This document shows positions 35,683 to 43,633 of a stretch of DNA of 64,000 nucleotides, piece by piece (the stretch's first letter is position 1; every line of letters begins with the position of its first letter). Under the pieces are notes generated by a model. The model saw only the letters and a list, made by a program, of their open reading frames with translations. It did not search any database and was not told the origin of the DNA. This DNA comes from Pedobacter yulinensis (GTDB lineage: Bacteria > Bacteroidota > Bacteroidia > Sphingobacteriales > Sphingobacteriaceae): assembly GCF_003029735.1 (NCBI RefSeq), contig NZ_KZ686269.1:1535215-1599214 (forward strand). Direction: 5' to 3'. The position numbers and the translations under genes are program-made.

Positions 35683-36543
35683 TTATCTTTGCCCCGCAGG
35701 GATTTTTTTCACCTCAAGCCTCATCGCCTTGAACGCGTAAGCGAGCGCACTGGCCAGCGATGCTTTGGTAATGATGGTCGACAGGTCGATGCCAAGATGA
35801 ACGACCGTCTGTGCGATTTCCGGACGGATACCGCTAATAATGCACTCGGCGCCCATTAACCGGGTTGCACTCACCGTTTTGATCAGGTGCTGGGCAACAA
35901 GCGAATCAACCGCCGGCACGCCCGAGATGTCTAGGATGGCAATGCTGCTACCGGTCTCTACGATCTCCTGCAACAGGCTCTCCATGACAACCTGCGTCCT
36001 GGCACTGTCTAATGTTCCGATGATCGGCAGGGCAAGGATACCGTCCCAAACCCGGATTACCGGCGTCGATATCTCTGTAATTTCGTCTGTCTGGCGCAGA
36101 ATAACTTCTTCTCTTCCCTTGATAAAGGTCTCAAAAGTGACCACGCTCAGGCTGTCCATGACGCGGCTGATCCGCAAGCTCTGCGCAAAAAGCGCTGCCG
36201 CATCATCTTTTGTTTCCTGCTGCAGGATTTCAAGCAGCGCTTCTTTTAATGAAAACACGAAGTTTCCCGTTTCCCGCGGCGTAAAGCCTTGCCTTGCCCG
36301 GGTAATGGCAATGCCACCGAGAATTTCAATAACCGGACTCCACAGATCGGAGTCAACATTCTCAAAATTATCTTCCCCCAAATTGCTCACTAAAGCATCG
36401 ATCAGTTCTTCTGACTGGCTTCTGAGTTCTTCGTTGCTGATCAGGTCCTCGCGAAGACCTTCATCCGCCAATTGGTTTTTCATCCAGAGTTCCAGGATGT
36501 TCTTTTTTTTCTTTTGTAGCAATTTGTTGATTTTTAAAGACAT
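35683..36543 (-). CDS. rsbR: RsbR STAS-domain stressosome sensor
   Basis: 286 aa. The N-terminal helical domain (about 1-155) is non-haem-globin-like and would form the turret that senses stress. A linker and C-terminal STAS domain (about 165-280) carry LPIIGTLDSARTQVVMESLL, AILDISGVPAVDSLVAQHLI and IISGIRPEIAQTVVHLGIDL, all highly typical of RsbR. The two phospho-acceptors, Thr171 and Thr205 in Bacillus RsbRA (34 apart), seem to correspond to Ser180 and Ser214 (also 34 apart) here. It is the first gene of the operon; the 170 bp upstream shows no perfect TAnnTTTG. Confidence 0.92.
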   Translation of the reverse strand: MSLKINKLLQKKKKNILELWMKNQLADEGLREDLISNEELRSQSEELIDALVSNLGEDNFENVDSDLWSPVIEILGGIAITRARQGFTPRETGNFVFSLKEALLEILQQETKDDAAALFAQSLRISRVMDSLSVVTFETFIKGREEVILRQTDEITEISTPVIRVWDGILALPIIGTLDSARTQVVMESLLQEIVETGSSIAILDISGVPAVDSLVAQHLIKTVSATRLMGAECIISGIRPEIAQTVVHLGIDLSTIITKASLASALAYAFKAMRLEVKKIPAGQR

Positions 36544-36716
36544 GGCAAAAATATAGGATAGGGTACGAAGCTATATTCTCTTACGAAAAATAATGGCGAA
36601 AGGTAAGCTTTTGATTGAACAAAGCAAACAGACGATCAGGCTAAAATGCGCAATAACCATAAATTTGTTTAAAGTTTTCTCAACAGACCCTAAACGCTCC
36701 GAGCCAGCCCGCCTAC

Positions 36717-37550
36717 TCAGCGTTTCTTCCGGCTTTCACGGTGCGCCGGTTCGTAAATGAGCCGCAGAAAACTGGACAAACGCTGGGCCTCGCGGTTAAC
36801 CGGAATACCGGTCACGATACCGGCAAGCAGGTTGTCTGCAAGCGTGAGCCTGAACTGGGGTCTGACGGTCATATCAAACCCCGCTGTGCTCCACTCCTTG
36901 TTCAGTTCAATGCCCAGAAAGTTTTTTGAGCCGGGAATCAGGTAATGAAAACTGGTGTTGTGCTGCCAGCTTGATTCAATATGCCCCGCCTCCCTGACAA
37001 GCACTGGTCCCGTGTAGATCAGCGTATGAAAGTTGCTTCCCCACCGCTTTGCAGCAATGAAAAACGGGCTGAACACATGACCGCTAAAAAGCCCATGCCT
37101 GTACATATTAAACGGCTTCATTGCAAATTCGTGGATATAGCCGACAGCCAGGGAACTCTGTAGCTTTTCGGAAACAAAAAATGAGTACTGTGCCGCCAGC
37201 TTCAGTCCGTTGAGCCGGTTCCCCGGCAGCGGTTGGTCGTTGGGCGCGCGCTGATTTCGGGAGTAAAAGGTAAAAGGCAATTCCACTTCGAGCCCCAGGC
37301 GGTTCAGCGGAGCGAACTCATATTCCACCAAAGCGGTGTATTCGTCAAATTTATCGTGGTCCGTAACACCCATCCCAACATTCCATTCCCGCTCGCCTTT
37401 TCTGGCGCCAAGATCACGGATCAGGTCTATAAATAAAGGTTCTGCATGCAGTACTTTGGCCGGAAGCCGGGTAGAGTCGCGCTGTGCGGTTGCCGCAAAC
37501 GCCGGTAGTGCCAGCATGATAGCCAGGACACTTGTTTTGATTGTGTTCAT
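36717..37550 (-). CDS. putative outer-membrane beta-barrel protein (HAEPLFIDLIRDLGARKGE type)
   Basis: 277 aa. Signal peptide to about residue 22 (MLALPAFAATAQ), then LHAEPLFIDLIRDLGARKGE, a well conserved Bacteroidota motif, and amphipathic strands (EYEFAPLNRLGLEVELPFTF, AAQYSFFVSEKLQSSLAVGY) to the end. Proteins with this N-terminal motif are widespread but uncharacterised, and are sometimes misannotated as enzymes. It lies 47 bp downstream of a small exported protein gene, a pairing seen near metal-efflux genes in this phylum, although no efflux pump is in this window. Confidence 0.7.
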   Translation of the reverse strand: MNTIKTSVLAIMLALPAFAATAQRDSTRLPAKVLHAEPLFIDLIRDLGARKGEREWNVGMGVTDHDKFDEYTALVEYEFAPLNRLGLEVELPFTFYSRNQRAPNDQPLPGNRLNGLKLAAQYSFFVSEKLQSSLAVGYIHEFAMKPFNMYRHGLFSGHVFSPFFIAAKRWGSNFHTLIYTGPVLVREAGHIESSWQHNTSFHYLIPGSKNFLGIELNKEWSTAGFDMTVRPQFRLTLADNLLAGIVTGIPVNREAQRLSSFLRLIYEPAHRESRKKR

Positions 37551-37597
37551 TTAAAATAGAAAAATAAGCCGCACAAGGCAGCCGGGTTACCAAAAAA

Positions 37598-38014
37598 TCA
37601 GCCTGCGTTAACAGTGTGCAGCTGCACACCCGAAACAGCCTGTTCTGGCGGTGGTGATTCCCGTTTCTCTATATGTGTAGGTATGTACGGATTGTAGTGC
37701 GAACGGTGTGTGATGATGCGATGCTCCGCCTCAACTGCGTACGCGAACGGAGCGGGCTGCAGGCAAGCCAGCAGTATTTTGCCCGCCGGGCCATCGTCAG
37801 AATCCTGATTTTCGGGAACGTCGACATCAAAGGCAAACTCAAGGACAAATTCACAGATGCTTTCGATTTGGTTAATTCGCAGATCTTCCCGGTAGGTAGC
37901 CTTTCCGCCGATCATACTCAAGTGCCTGGCCGGGTTGAGCGACAAGTTTAACATTTGCAGGAGCAGCAGCCAGCAAACAAGACATCCTAAATTCCGGCCT
38001 GCAAAAAATTTCAC
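37598..38014 (-). CDS. hypothetical small exported protein
   Basis: 138 aa with one N-terminal hydrophobic segment (CLVCWLLLLQMLNLSLNPARHL), then YREDLRINQIESICEFVLEFAFDVDVPE, an acidic stretch, and a Pro-rich tail (IEKRESPPPEQ). The EDLxINxIESxxEFVLE block is shared by a family of small Bacteroidota proteins with no known function. It lies just upstream of the beta-barrel gene, probably cotranscribed with it. Confidence 0.6.
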   Translation of the reverse strand: MKFFAGRNLGCLVCWLLLLQMLNLSLNPARHLSMIGGKATYREDLRINQIESICEFVLEFAFDVDVPENQDSDDGPAGKILLACLQPAPFAYAVEAEHRIITHRSHYNPYIPTHIEKRESPPPEQAVSGVQLHTVNAG

Positions 38015-38061
38015 GGGTCAAATGTACATAATTATGGCGAACCGCTATCAATGGCCTAAAG

Positions 38062-38517
38062 CTAATGCATGTGGTGCTCTGTGATGAGCTCCCCTATCTG
38101 CTGCAGAAAACCATCCTCAATCGAATCAAGCGTTTCCCAGACAACCTGGTCACCTGACGATTGTGGATAGATGACAGCGATTTTTTCCCCGTGCAGGAAA
38201 ATCCGGTAGGTTCCGTTATTTTGCGGCTCAACCCGTATCTTATCTTCAACAACCTGTATTTCAAATGGCTCAGTGTCGCCGAGGGTCAAAAGAGGTGAAC
38301 CATCCTGGTCGGCCACACCGGGAGAATCTGTTGGCGTTACCCCTGATTCCTGCGCGCCCGCAACGGTTGTATTGCCCTGATCCTGGTTAAGCTCTTCGAA
38401 TTCGGTCTCGCTGTCCCACTCACCTGCAGGCGTGCCTTGCTGTGCCGCTGCATTCTGTTCTGTCGAATCTGGTTTCACACCTTCGTTTTCTGCGTTTTGC
38501 TGATCTGGATATTGCAT
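38062..38517 (-). CDS. hypothetical acidic protein, low-complexity N-terminus
   Basis: 151 aa from the ATG at 38517 (MQYPDQQ); the frame opens 15 codons upstream. Residues 1-85 are rich in Gln, Glu, Asp, Thr and Ala with no hydrophobic core (GEWDSETEFEELNQDQGNTT), hence probably disordered. Residues 90-145 look folded (FEIQVVEDKIRVEPQNNGTY, IFLHGEKIAVIYPQ). The family is not recognised. No signal peptide. Confidence 0.55.
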   Translation of the reverse strand: MQYPDQQNAENEGVKPDSTEQNAAAQQGTPAGEWDSETEFEELNQDQGNTTVAGAQESGVTPTDSPGVADQDGSPLLTLGDTEPFEIQVVEDKIRVEPQNNGTYRIFLHGEKIAVIYPQSSGDQVVWETLDSIEDGFLQQIGELITEHHMH

Positions 38518-38653
38518 AAGTTCACGTTTCGGGGCCACCATTGACCTTGTAAACACAACCATTGAAACGCACGAAGGTTTTCAAATTCTGTGTTGCCGTT
38601 TTAACTGGCCTGTTTTTCCTGCAAATGCTGCTTTGAAATGAAATTATAAATAC

Positions 38654-38661
38654 TAACTTTG
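38654..38661 (+). promoter_or_regulatory. TAnnTTTG -7 element of the DoxX-type gene
   Basis: TAACTTTG, a perfect consensus match, ends 22 bp before the ATG at 38683 and supports that start over the TTG at 38659 upstream. Confidence 0.6.
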
Positions 38662-38682
38662 AAAAACAAAGCACTTTTAAAT

Positions 38683-39429
38683 ATGAGTTTGCATAGACGG
38701 CTTGATCATTTGCATGCATTGGCGCAGGCAAACAGGTGGCTAAAATATTTCACGGTTTTTACCCGGGTTGCTCTTGCGCTGGGTTTTCTGCCTTCGGGTT
38801 TCGTGAAGATTGCGGGCGAGCGTTTTACTTCCCTGTCGGTGAACCACCCCATGGGTCATTATCTCGAAGCGCTTCACCTCACGGGCTATTACTACACGGC
38901 CATCGGCATTTTCCAGGTCGGGGCAGCTGTGCTTTTGCTCATTCCCCGCACGGCCACGCTTGGTGCTGTTCTGTATTTTCCCATTATCCTGAACATATGT
39001 GTGCTCTCGCTGGCAGTGCGGTTTGAAGGCTCGCTGATTTCCTCGCCGCTCATGGTCCTGGCCAACCTTTACCTGCTGATTTGGGATTATGACAAGCTCA
39101 AGTATCTGATCATTGGGCGCGGCCAGACCTACCAGCCACCCGGCCGAAAGCTAAAAGTCGACAATCGTTTCCCATTCCGTTTTTTTGCCGCTGCGTTCAC
39201 GGTAGTTGCATTGCTTGTCTTGCTGTTAACCCAGGGCTTTGACATCATGCCGCGCAATACCTTAGGCGACTGCGGACGACAGTGCGACGAGCGCAAAGAT
39301 CCCCGGGCATGCTACCGGTTTTGTGATTGCATTCACCGGCAAGGCCAGCCGCTAGACACATGCCTGGCCGAATACAGGCAGGCCTTAATGCGCGCAAAAC
39401 ACTTGAAACCGGGAAAGGCAAGACCTTAA
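38683..39429 (+). CDS. DoxX-like membrane protein with Cys-rich tail
   Basis: 248 aa. About five hydrophobic helices. The first part (FTRVALALGFLPSGFVKIAG, then GYYYTAIGIFQVGAAVLLLI) resembles DoxX/MauE quinone-linked membrane proteins. After the last helix (about 166-183) comes a soluble tail with six cysteines at 197, 201, 210, 214, 216 and 227, which is not a usual part of DoxX proteins. Function unknown; a redox or metal role for the tail is an inference. Its stop codon directly abuts the stop of the convergent FUSC gene. Confidence 0.75.
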   Translation: MSLHRRLDHLHALAQANRWLKYFTVFTRVALALGFLPSGFVKIAGERFTSLSVNHPMGHYLEALHLTGYYYTAIGIFQVGAAVLLLIPRTATLGAVLYFPIILNICVLSLAVRFEGSLISSPLMVLANLYLLIWDYDKLKYLIIGRGQTYQPPGRKLKVDNRFPFRFFAAAFTVVALLVLLLTQGFDIMPRNTLGDCGRQCDERKDPRACYRFCDCIHRQGQPLDTCLAEYRQALMRAKHLKPGKARP

Positions 39430-41535
39430 TTACCGGTGCCTGGCCGGGTATTTCCGGTCTGCTTCGGCAACAACGCAAAGCAGTTTGTTGCTCAGGCCTG
39501 CCAGCAGCTCCCAGCCGGCCGCCGCCTGGCGAACAGGATAAGAAACAGGCTGCCGCCTGATGTTGCCCGAATGGCTGATCAGTCCTGCACTTTCTTCGAG
39601 TGCAGAAATTGCCCATGAAGATTCCTTTTCAGGAACGGATTTCAGACCCCGTTCTGCCTCGAGCGCCAGGCCTACCAGCACCGCATTGATGCGATAGCCG
39701 AGTTCGCGAAGTAAAAACAGCAGCGGCACGTCAAGGCGACGGTGGCCGGGTTCGACCAATGCCTGCGCAATGCCATCGGCGTATGCGGCAACCGATGCAG
39801 AGGTTTGTTTCCGGGCCAGCCGCATCCTGGTCAGGTCGCCATTGCCTGCTGTGAACCGGCCAATCTCATGCAGGTAGTCAAGTTGTTGCTGCACCAGCGT
39901 GCCAAGCAGGGCCCGGAGCCGCCTGCGTTCCCAGACCGGGAAAAGATAAGCGCCGACAAGCGCCGCGCCGCAGCCAATCAGCGTATCGAACAAACGTTCG
40001 GCCACAAGCGAAAAGGAAATGCCACGTTCTCCGGCAAACAGCAGTACGACCACTGCTGAAATGCAAATCACAGCGTAGCCGTAACGGAAGCGCTGCAGCC
40101 AAAAAAACCCAAACAAAAAGACGGCAGACAGGACCCAGGTCCAGAACGTGCCACCGAGAGCAAACCAGGCCAGTACCCCTAATGCGAGTCCGGCCAGCGT
40201 TCCCCATAACCGCTGGAGGTTACGTTGCCAGCTGAGACCAAAGTTGGGCCGGGAAACGACGATGACCGTCAGCAGGATCCAATAACTGTAGTGACCAAAA
40301 TGTAAAACAGAGATGGGCAGCCAAAGCAGGCCGAACAGCACGGCAATGCGAAGGGCGAACCGCCATTGTGAGCGATAGGTCCTCAGGGTTGGCCGCAGTC
40401 CGCTCCAGCGAAACCTGGTTTGCGGCAAAAAGGCAAGTACATCAAGCGGTGGCGCCTCAGGAAGTTTATCGTGCTTATTTAAACACTGCAACAACTGCAC
40501 AATAGCCCCGGCATTGGCCAGAACCTCTGTAACCGCCTTCCCGGCTGCTTCGTTTTGCTGTTGCACGCAACCGGCCATGTTCCGGATCTTATCATCCAGT
40601 TTTTCCAGCTCGCGCGATAGTTTTTTTTCTAAGGGTACGGTTCGCACCAGCGCTCCAAAAGCCAGCTTACGTGTTGCCCCTGACAGGCCTTGTATGAGCT
40701 CGGTTAATTTGGAGAGCGTGTCGGCGCTGACCGCATTCCGCAGGTGGTCATAATCGAAATGAATGGCATTGATCTGCTCAAAAAGCTCCATAACAGCCAG
40801 GCCGTTTTGCAGCCAGTAAGCTCCCCTACCCCGGGGCGACCGGCTTACCTTCGGGTCGGAGAGCAGCAGGTGCCGTACCTGCTCCTGCTTCAAGGCAAGG
40901 ATGCGCTGCGCCTCTACGGTATAAGCGTAGGCTGCAGCAAGCGGCACGTCAGTGTTGTAACAGGTCGACTTGGCATGCAGCAAGGCCCCGCTTGCTTCCA
41001 GACATTCAAACAGCGCTTGCCGCAGCGAGCGGAACGGAAAAAGCAGCACCTGGATTACGCTGAGCCCGTGGTACCACAGGGCGCCCAGGAAAACCCAGAA
41101 CGCAAAAGTAAGCGCGTCGCCGGGCGCCAGTCCATAAATGAAAATGGCCAGGATCAGGCACATTGTGCCGATCAGGCCCAGCCTGTTGCCGCCCGCGCCG
41201 AACAGGCAGAGCACAAAACTTGCAACCACCCAAAAAATCTGCATGGTCCACCAGTGTGACATGGCAGCCACCAGAACCAGCGCCGTTGCAGCAAGGGTGC
41301 AGAGGCTCCATATGGCTGTCCGCAATTTGTCCCTGACGGTTCCGGGCAGGTCGGTCAGGCCGATAAGCAGAATTCCCAGACCGAATGGAAGATAGATCTC
41401 CCGGCCTGCGTCAAGTAAAAACCAGACGGGCACGACAATGGCAAGGGTATGCCTTAAGGCATCCATAAAATTTTCGCCCAGAAAAACGGAAAGCCTGCTT
41501 CCCCTGATAGCCTTGTTCACGATATAGTCTCTCAA
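39430..41535 (-). CDS. FUSC-family inner-membrane protein (YccS/YhfK-like)
   Basis: 701 aa. There are two sets of transmembrane helices (about residues 25-180 and 385-525), each followed by a long helical cytosolic region: the FUSC_2/YccS architecture. VSRPNFGLSWQRNLQRLWGT followed by LAGLALGVLAW is the strongly conserved FUSC signature; RLFDTLIGCGAALVGAYLF is also typical. Relatives are aromatic-acid exporters (AaeB) and fusaric acid resistance proteins; this subgroup has no proven substrate. It is monocistronic and convergent with the DoxX-like gene. Confidence 0.85.
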   Translation of the reverse strand: MRDYIVNKAIRGSRLSVFLGENFMDALRHTLAIVVPVWFLLDAGREIYLPFGLGILLIGLTDLPGTVRDKLRTAIWSLCTLAATALVLVAAMSHWWTMQIFWVVASFVLCLFGAGGNRLGLIGTMCLILAIFIYGLAPGDALTFAFWVFLGALWYHGLSVIQVLLFPFRSLRQALFECLEASGALLHAKSTCYNTDVPLAAAYAYTVEAQRILALKQEQVRHLLLSDPKVSRSPRGRGAYWLQNGLAVMELFEQINAIHFDYDHLRNAVSADTLSKLTELIQGLSGATRKLAFGALVRTVPLEKKLSRELEKLDDKIRNMAGCVQQQNEAAGKAVTEVLANAGAIVQLLQCLNKHDKLPEAPPLDVLAFLPQTRFRWSGLRPTLRTYRSQWRFALRIAVLFGLLWLPISVLHFGHYSYWILLTVIVVSRPNFGLSWQRNLQRLWGTLAGLALGVLAWFALGGTFWTWVLSAVFLFGFFWLQRFRYGYAVICISAVVVLLFAGERGISFSLVAERLFDTLIGCGAALVGAYLFPVWERRRLRALLGTLVQQQLDYLHEIGRFTAGNGDLTRMRLARKQTSASVAAYADGIAQALVEPGHRRLDVPLLFLLRELGYRINAVLVGLALEAERGLKSVPEKESSWAISALEESAGLISHSGNIRRQPVSYPVRQAAAGWELLAGLSNKLLCVVAEADRKYPARHR

Positions 41536-41786
41536 AATGATTGTTCCATGCCTGTATCCCGGTTTCTACCAGCAACCAAATGCGGCCGCAAAGGTAGTTA
41601 AAAGGTGCAAGTCGTGCGCTGCAGGTGTGTTGCAAAAGAATCTAAAAAAGGGTGCCATGCAATATACCGCTGCCGGTGTCGTTATATATTCGAGAGCGTT
41701 AATTTAGATGGCGGGAAATGGATTTAAATGTCCGTTTTCCGCTTTTTTATTTAAATGTTTTTAAATTCAGGGCCAGCATTTGTGAA

Positions 41787-42110
41787 ATGACTCAGAAAAA
41801 ATACCGATCGCTGCAGGAGTTTTATCCTTTTTACCTCAGTGAACACCGCAATTCGACCTCCCGCATCCTGCACTTCATTGGAACGGCCTTTGTACTCATG
41901 GCCCTCTTTGCCGGTTTCCTGTTTCATGACTGGCGCTTTTTTATTGCGATCCCCTTGCTGGGTTATGGCTTTGCCTGGATCGGGCATTATTTTTTTGAAA
42001 AAAACAGACCAGCCACCTTCCAGTACCCTTTTTACAGCCTGGCAAGCGATTTCATTTTATTTTACGACCTGCTTACAGGCAGGCAGCCTTTTTATACAGG
42101 CAGGAAATAA
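41787..42110 (+). CDS. Mpo1-like (DUF962) membrane protein
   Basis: 107 aa from the ATG at 41787 (MTQKKYRSL); the 23 codons upstream lack coding character. The sequence FYPFYLSEHRNSTSRILHFI, GYGFAWIGHYFFEKNRPATF and YPFYSLASDFILFYDLLTG is diagnostic for DUF962/Mpo1. His residues in SEHRN, LHFIGT and IGHYFFE align with the Fe-binding His residues of yeast Mpo1, a dioxygenase of fatty-acid alpha-oxidation. Two or three helices cross the membrane. It converges with proline dehydrogenase, with 2 bp between the stops. Confidence 0.85.
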   Translation: MTQKKYRSLQEFYPFYLSEHRNSTSRILHFIGTAFVLMALFAGFLFHDWRFFIAIPLLGYGFAWIGHYFFEKNRPATFQYPFYSLASDFILFYDLLTGRQPFYTGRK

Positions 42111-42112
42111 GG

Positions 42113-43297
42113 TCAGGCGCGACGGCGTTTCAGTTCTTTCTGAATAAGACTCAACTCACGGCCGGTCTGCCCTGCTACCGAGGTATTTTCCTGCGCACGC
42201 CTGAAAAGGTAAGGCATAACCGCTTTGACGGGGCCGTAGGGAACATACTTGGCCACATTGTAATTTGAATTGGCCAGGTTAAAACTAAGGTTGTCGCTCA
42301 TGCCAAGCAGTTGCGAGAAAAAAACATGCGGGTGGTTATGCGGAATCTTCTTTTCCTGGAGCAGGTAGGTGAGCAGGCGGCAGCTGTCTTCATTGTGTGT
42401 GCCGGCCACAAAGGCCACTTGGTCCAGGTTCTCTACGCAATACCGGAGCGACTGGTCATAATCGCGGTCTGATGCGGCCTTATCAGGCTGGATCGGCGAG
42501 GGATAACCCAGTTCTTCAGCACGCCTGCGTTCCTTTTCCATGTATGCACCGCGTACCATTTTAACGCCCAGGATAAATCCCGATTCGCGCGCAATCAGGT
42601 GGTCGGCTTTCATATCGGCCAGCTTATCATGCCGGTACATCTGGTAGGTGTTGTAAACGATGACGCGCTCCCGGTTAAATTTCCGCATCATGTCGAGCGC
42701 CAGCTCATCGATGGTGTTCTGGATCCAGGTCTCTTCGGCATCAATCATGACCGGTACCTGTTTATCAAAGGCAGTGCGGCAGATCCTTTCACAGCGGGCT
42801 TTTACTTTAACATACTCTTCGCGCTCCTTTGCTGAAAGCTCTTTTTTTGCGTCAAGTTTCTCCAGCAGGCCAAAACGACCAATACCTGTTACCTTAAATA
42901 CCGTGATCGGGATGCGCTTGTCTGTAGCGGCAGTTTCAATGGTGCGAATAATTTCCCGGCAGGTTTCATCAAACACCTGCTCTTCTTCCTCTCCTTCTAC
43001 AGAATAATCCAGAATGGTACCCACGTTTCCTGCATGCAGTTTGGCTATGGCCGGTTCACATTCGGCAATGGTCTCGCCGCCGCAGAATTGCTCAAATATG
43101 GTAGATTTGATCATTCCCTGAATGGGCAGTCCGATATCGAGAAAGAAATTGGTAATGGGCGGCCCGACTTTAGTAAGAAAATTGCTTCCGATCATTTTGA
43201 ACAACCAATAAGCTTTTTTCAGCTCTTTGTTATTCTTTGATTGAAAAGCAATTTCGGTATTGTTAAAATCGGGCATTCTCTCTGGCGAAATCTCCAT
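42113..43297 (-). CDS. proline dehydrogenase
   Basis: 394 aa from the ATG at 43297 (MEISPERMPDF); other ATGs at 43360 and 43276. A PutA-type FAD (beta/alpha)8 barrel without the aldehyde dehydrogenase half: LDYSVEGEEEEQVFDETCRE, VFKVTGIGRFGLLEKL, VMIDAEETWIQ, GVKMVRGAYMEKER, FVAGTHNEDSCRLL and QLLGMSDNLSFNLANSNYNV followed by KYVPYGPVKAVMPYL. It oxidises proline to pyrroline-5-carboxylate and passes electrons to quinone. It is divergent from the S4-domain gene, with less than 100 bp of shared promoter DNA. Confidence 0.92.
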   Translation of the reverse strand: MEISPERMPDFNNTEIAFQSKNNKELKKAYWLFKMIGSNFLTKVGPPITNFFLDIGLPIQGMIKSTIFEQFCGGETIAECEPAIAKLHAGNVGTILDYSVEGEEEEQVFDETCREIIRTIETAATDKRIPITVFKVTGIGRFGLLEKLDAKKELSAKEREEYVKVKARCERICRTAFDKQVPVMIDAEETWIQNTIDELALDMMRKFNRERVIVYNTYQMYRHDKLADMKADHLIARESGFILGVKMVRGAYMEKERRRAEELGYPSPIQPDKAASDRDYDQSLRYCVENLDQVAFVAGTHNEDSCRLLTYLLQEKKIPHNHPHVFFSQLLGMSDNLSFNLANSNYNVAKYVPYGPVKAVMPYLFRRAQENTSVAGQTGRELSLIQKELKRRRA

Positions 43298-43375
43298 AAA
43301 CAGGCTGCAATTATCAAGCGAGTGCAAAAATATAAATTCCGGCCGTTCTAAATTCATCACCTTTATAAATAATTG

Positions 43376-43383
43376 TAAATTTG
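43376..43383 (+). promoter_or_regulatory. TAnnTTTG -7 element before the S4/aroB operon
   Basis: TAAATTTG is a perfect match whose last base is 7 bp from the ATG at 43390. The predicted transcription start is at or next to the start codon, as for the TetR gene at 14230. Confidence 0.6.
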
Positions 43384-43389
43384 CCAGCC

Positions 43390-43596
43390 ATGAACGAGTT
43401 CAAATTAGAAGGCGAATATATTCCTATGATCCAGCTGCTGAAAGCCTGCGCACTGGTAAGCAGCGGCGGCGAAGCGCAGTTGGTTGTCGAAGACGGACTC
43501 GTGAAATACAACGGCCAGACCGATTACCGGAAACGCCTCAAAGTTCGCCGCGGCGACCTGGTCGAATTTAACGGCCAGCAGATCAAAGTGATCTGA
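43390..43596 (+). CDS. S4-domain RNA-binding protein (YbcJ-like)
   Basis: 68 aa from the ATG at 43390. A single S4 domain (FKLEGEYIPMIQLLKACALV, SSGGEAQLVVEDGLVKYNG, LKVRRGDLVEFNGQQIKV). Such stand-alone S4 proteins bind structured RNA and are often linked to ribosome or tRNA functions. It is the first gene of a short operon; aroB follows after 37 bp. Confidence 0.88.
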   Translation: MNEFKLEGEYIPMIQLLKACALVSSGGEAQLVVEDGLVKYNGQTDYRKRLKVRRGDLVEFNGQQIKVI

Positions 43597-43633
43597 ATAC
43601 ATAAAAACCGAAAGGCCCCAGGCCTCAAACTAT

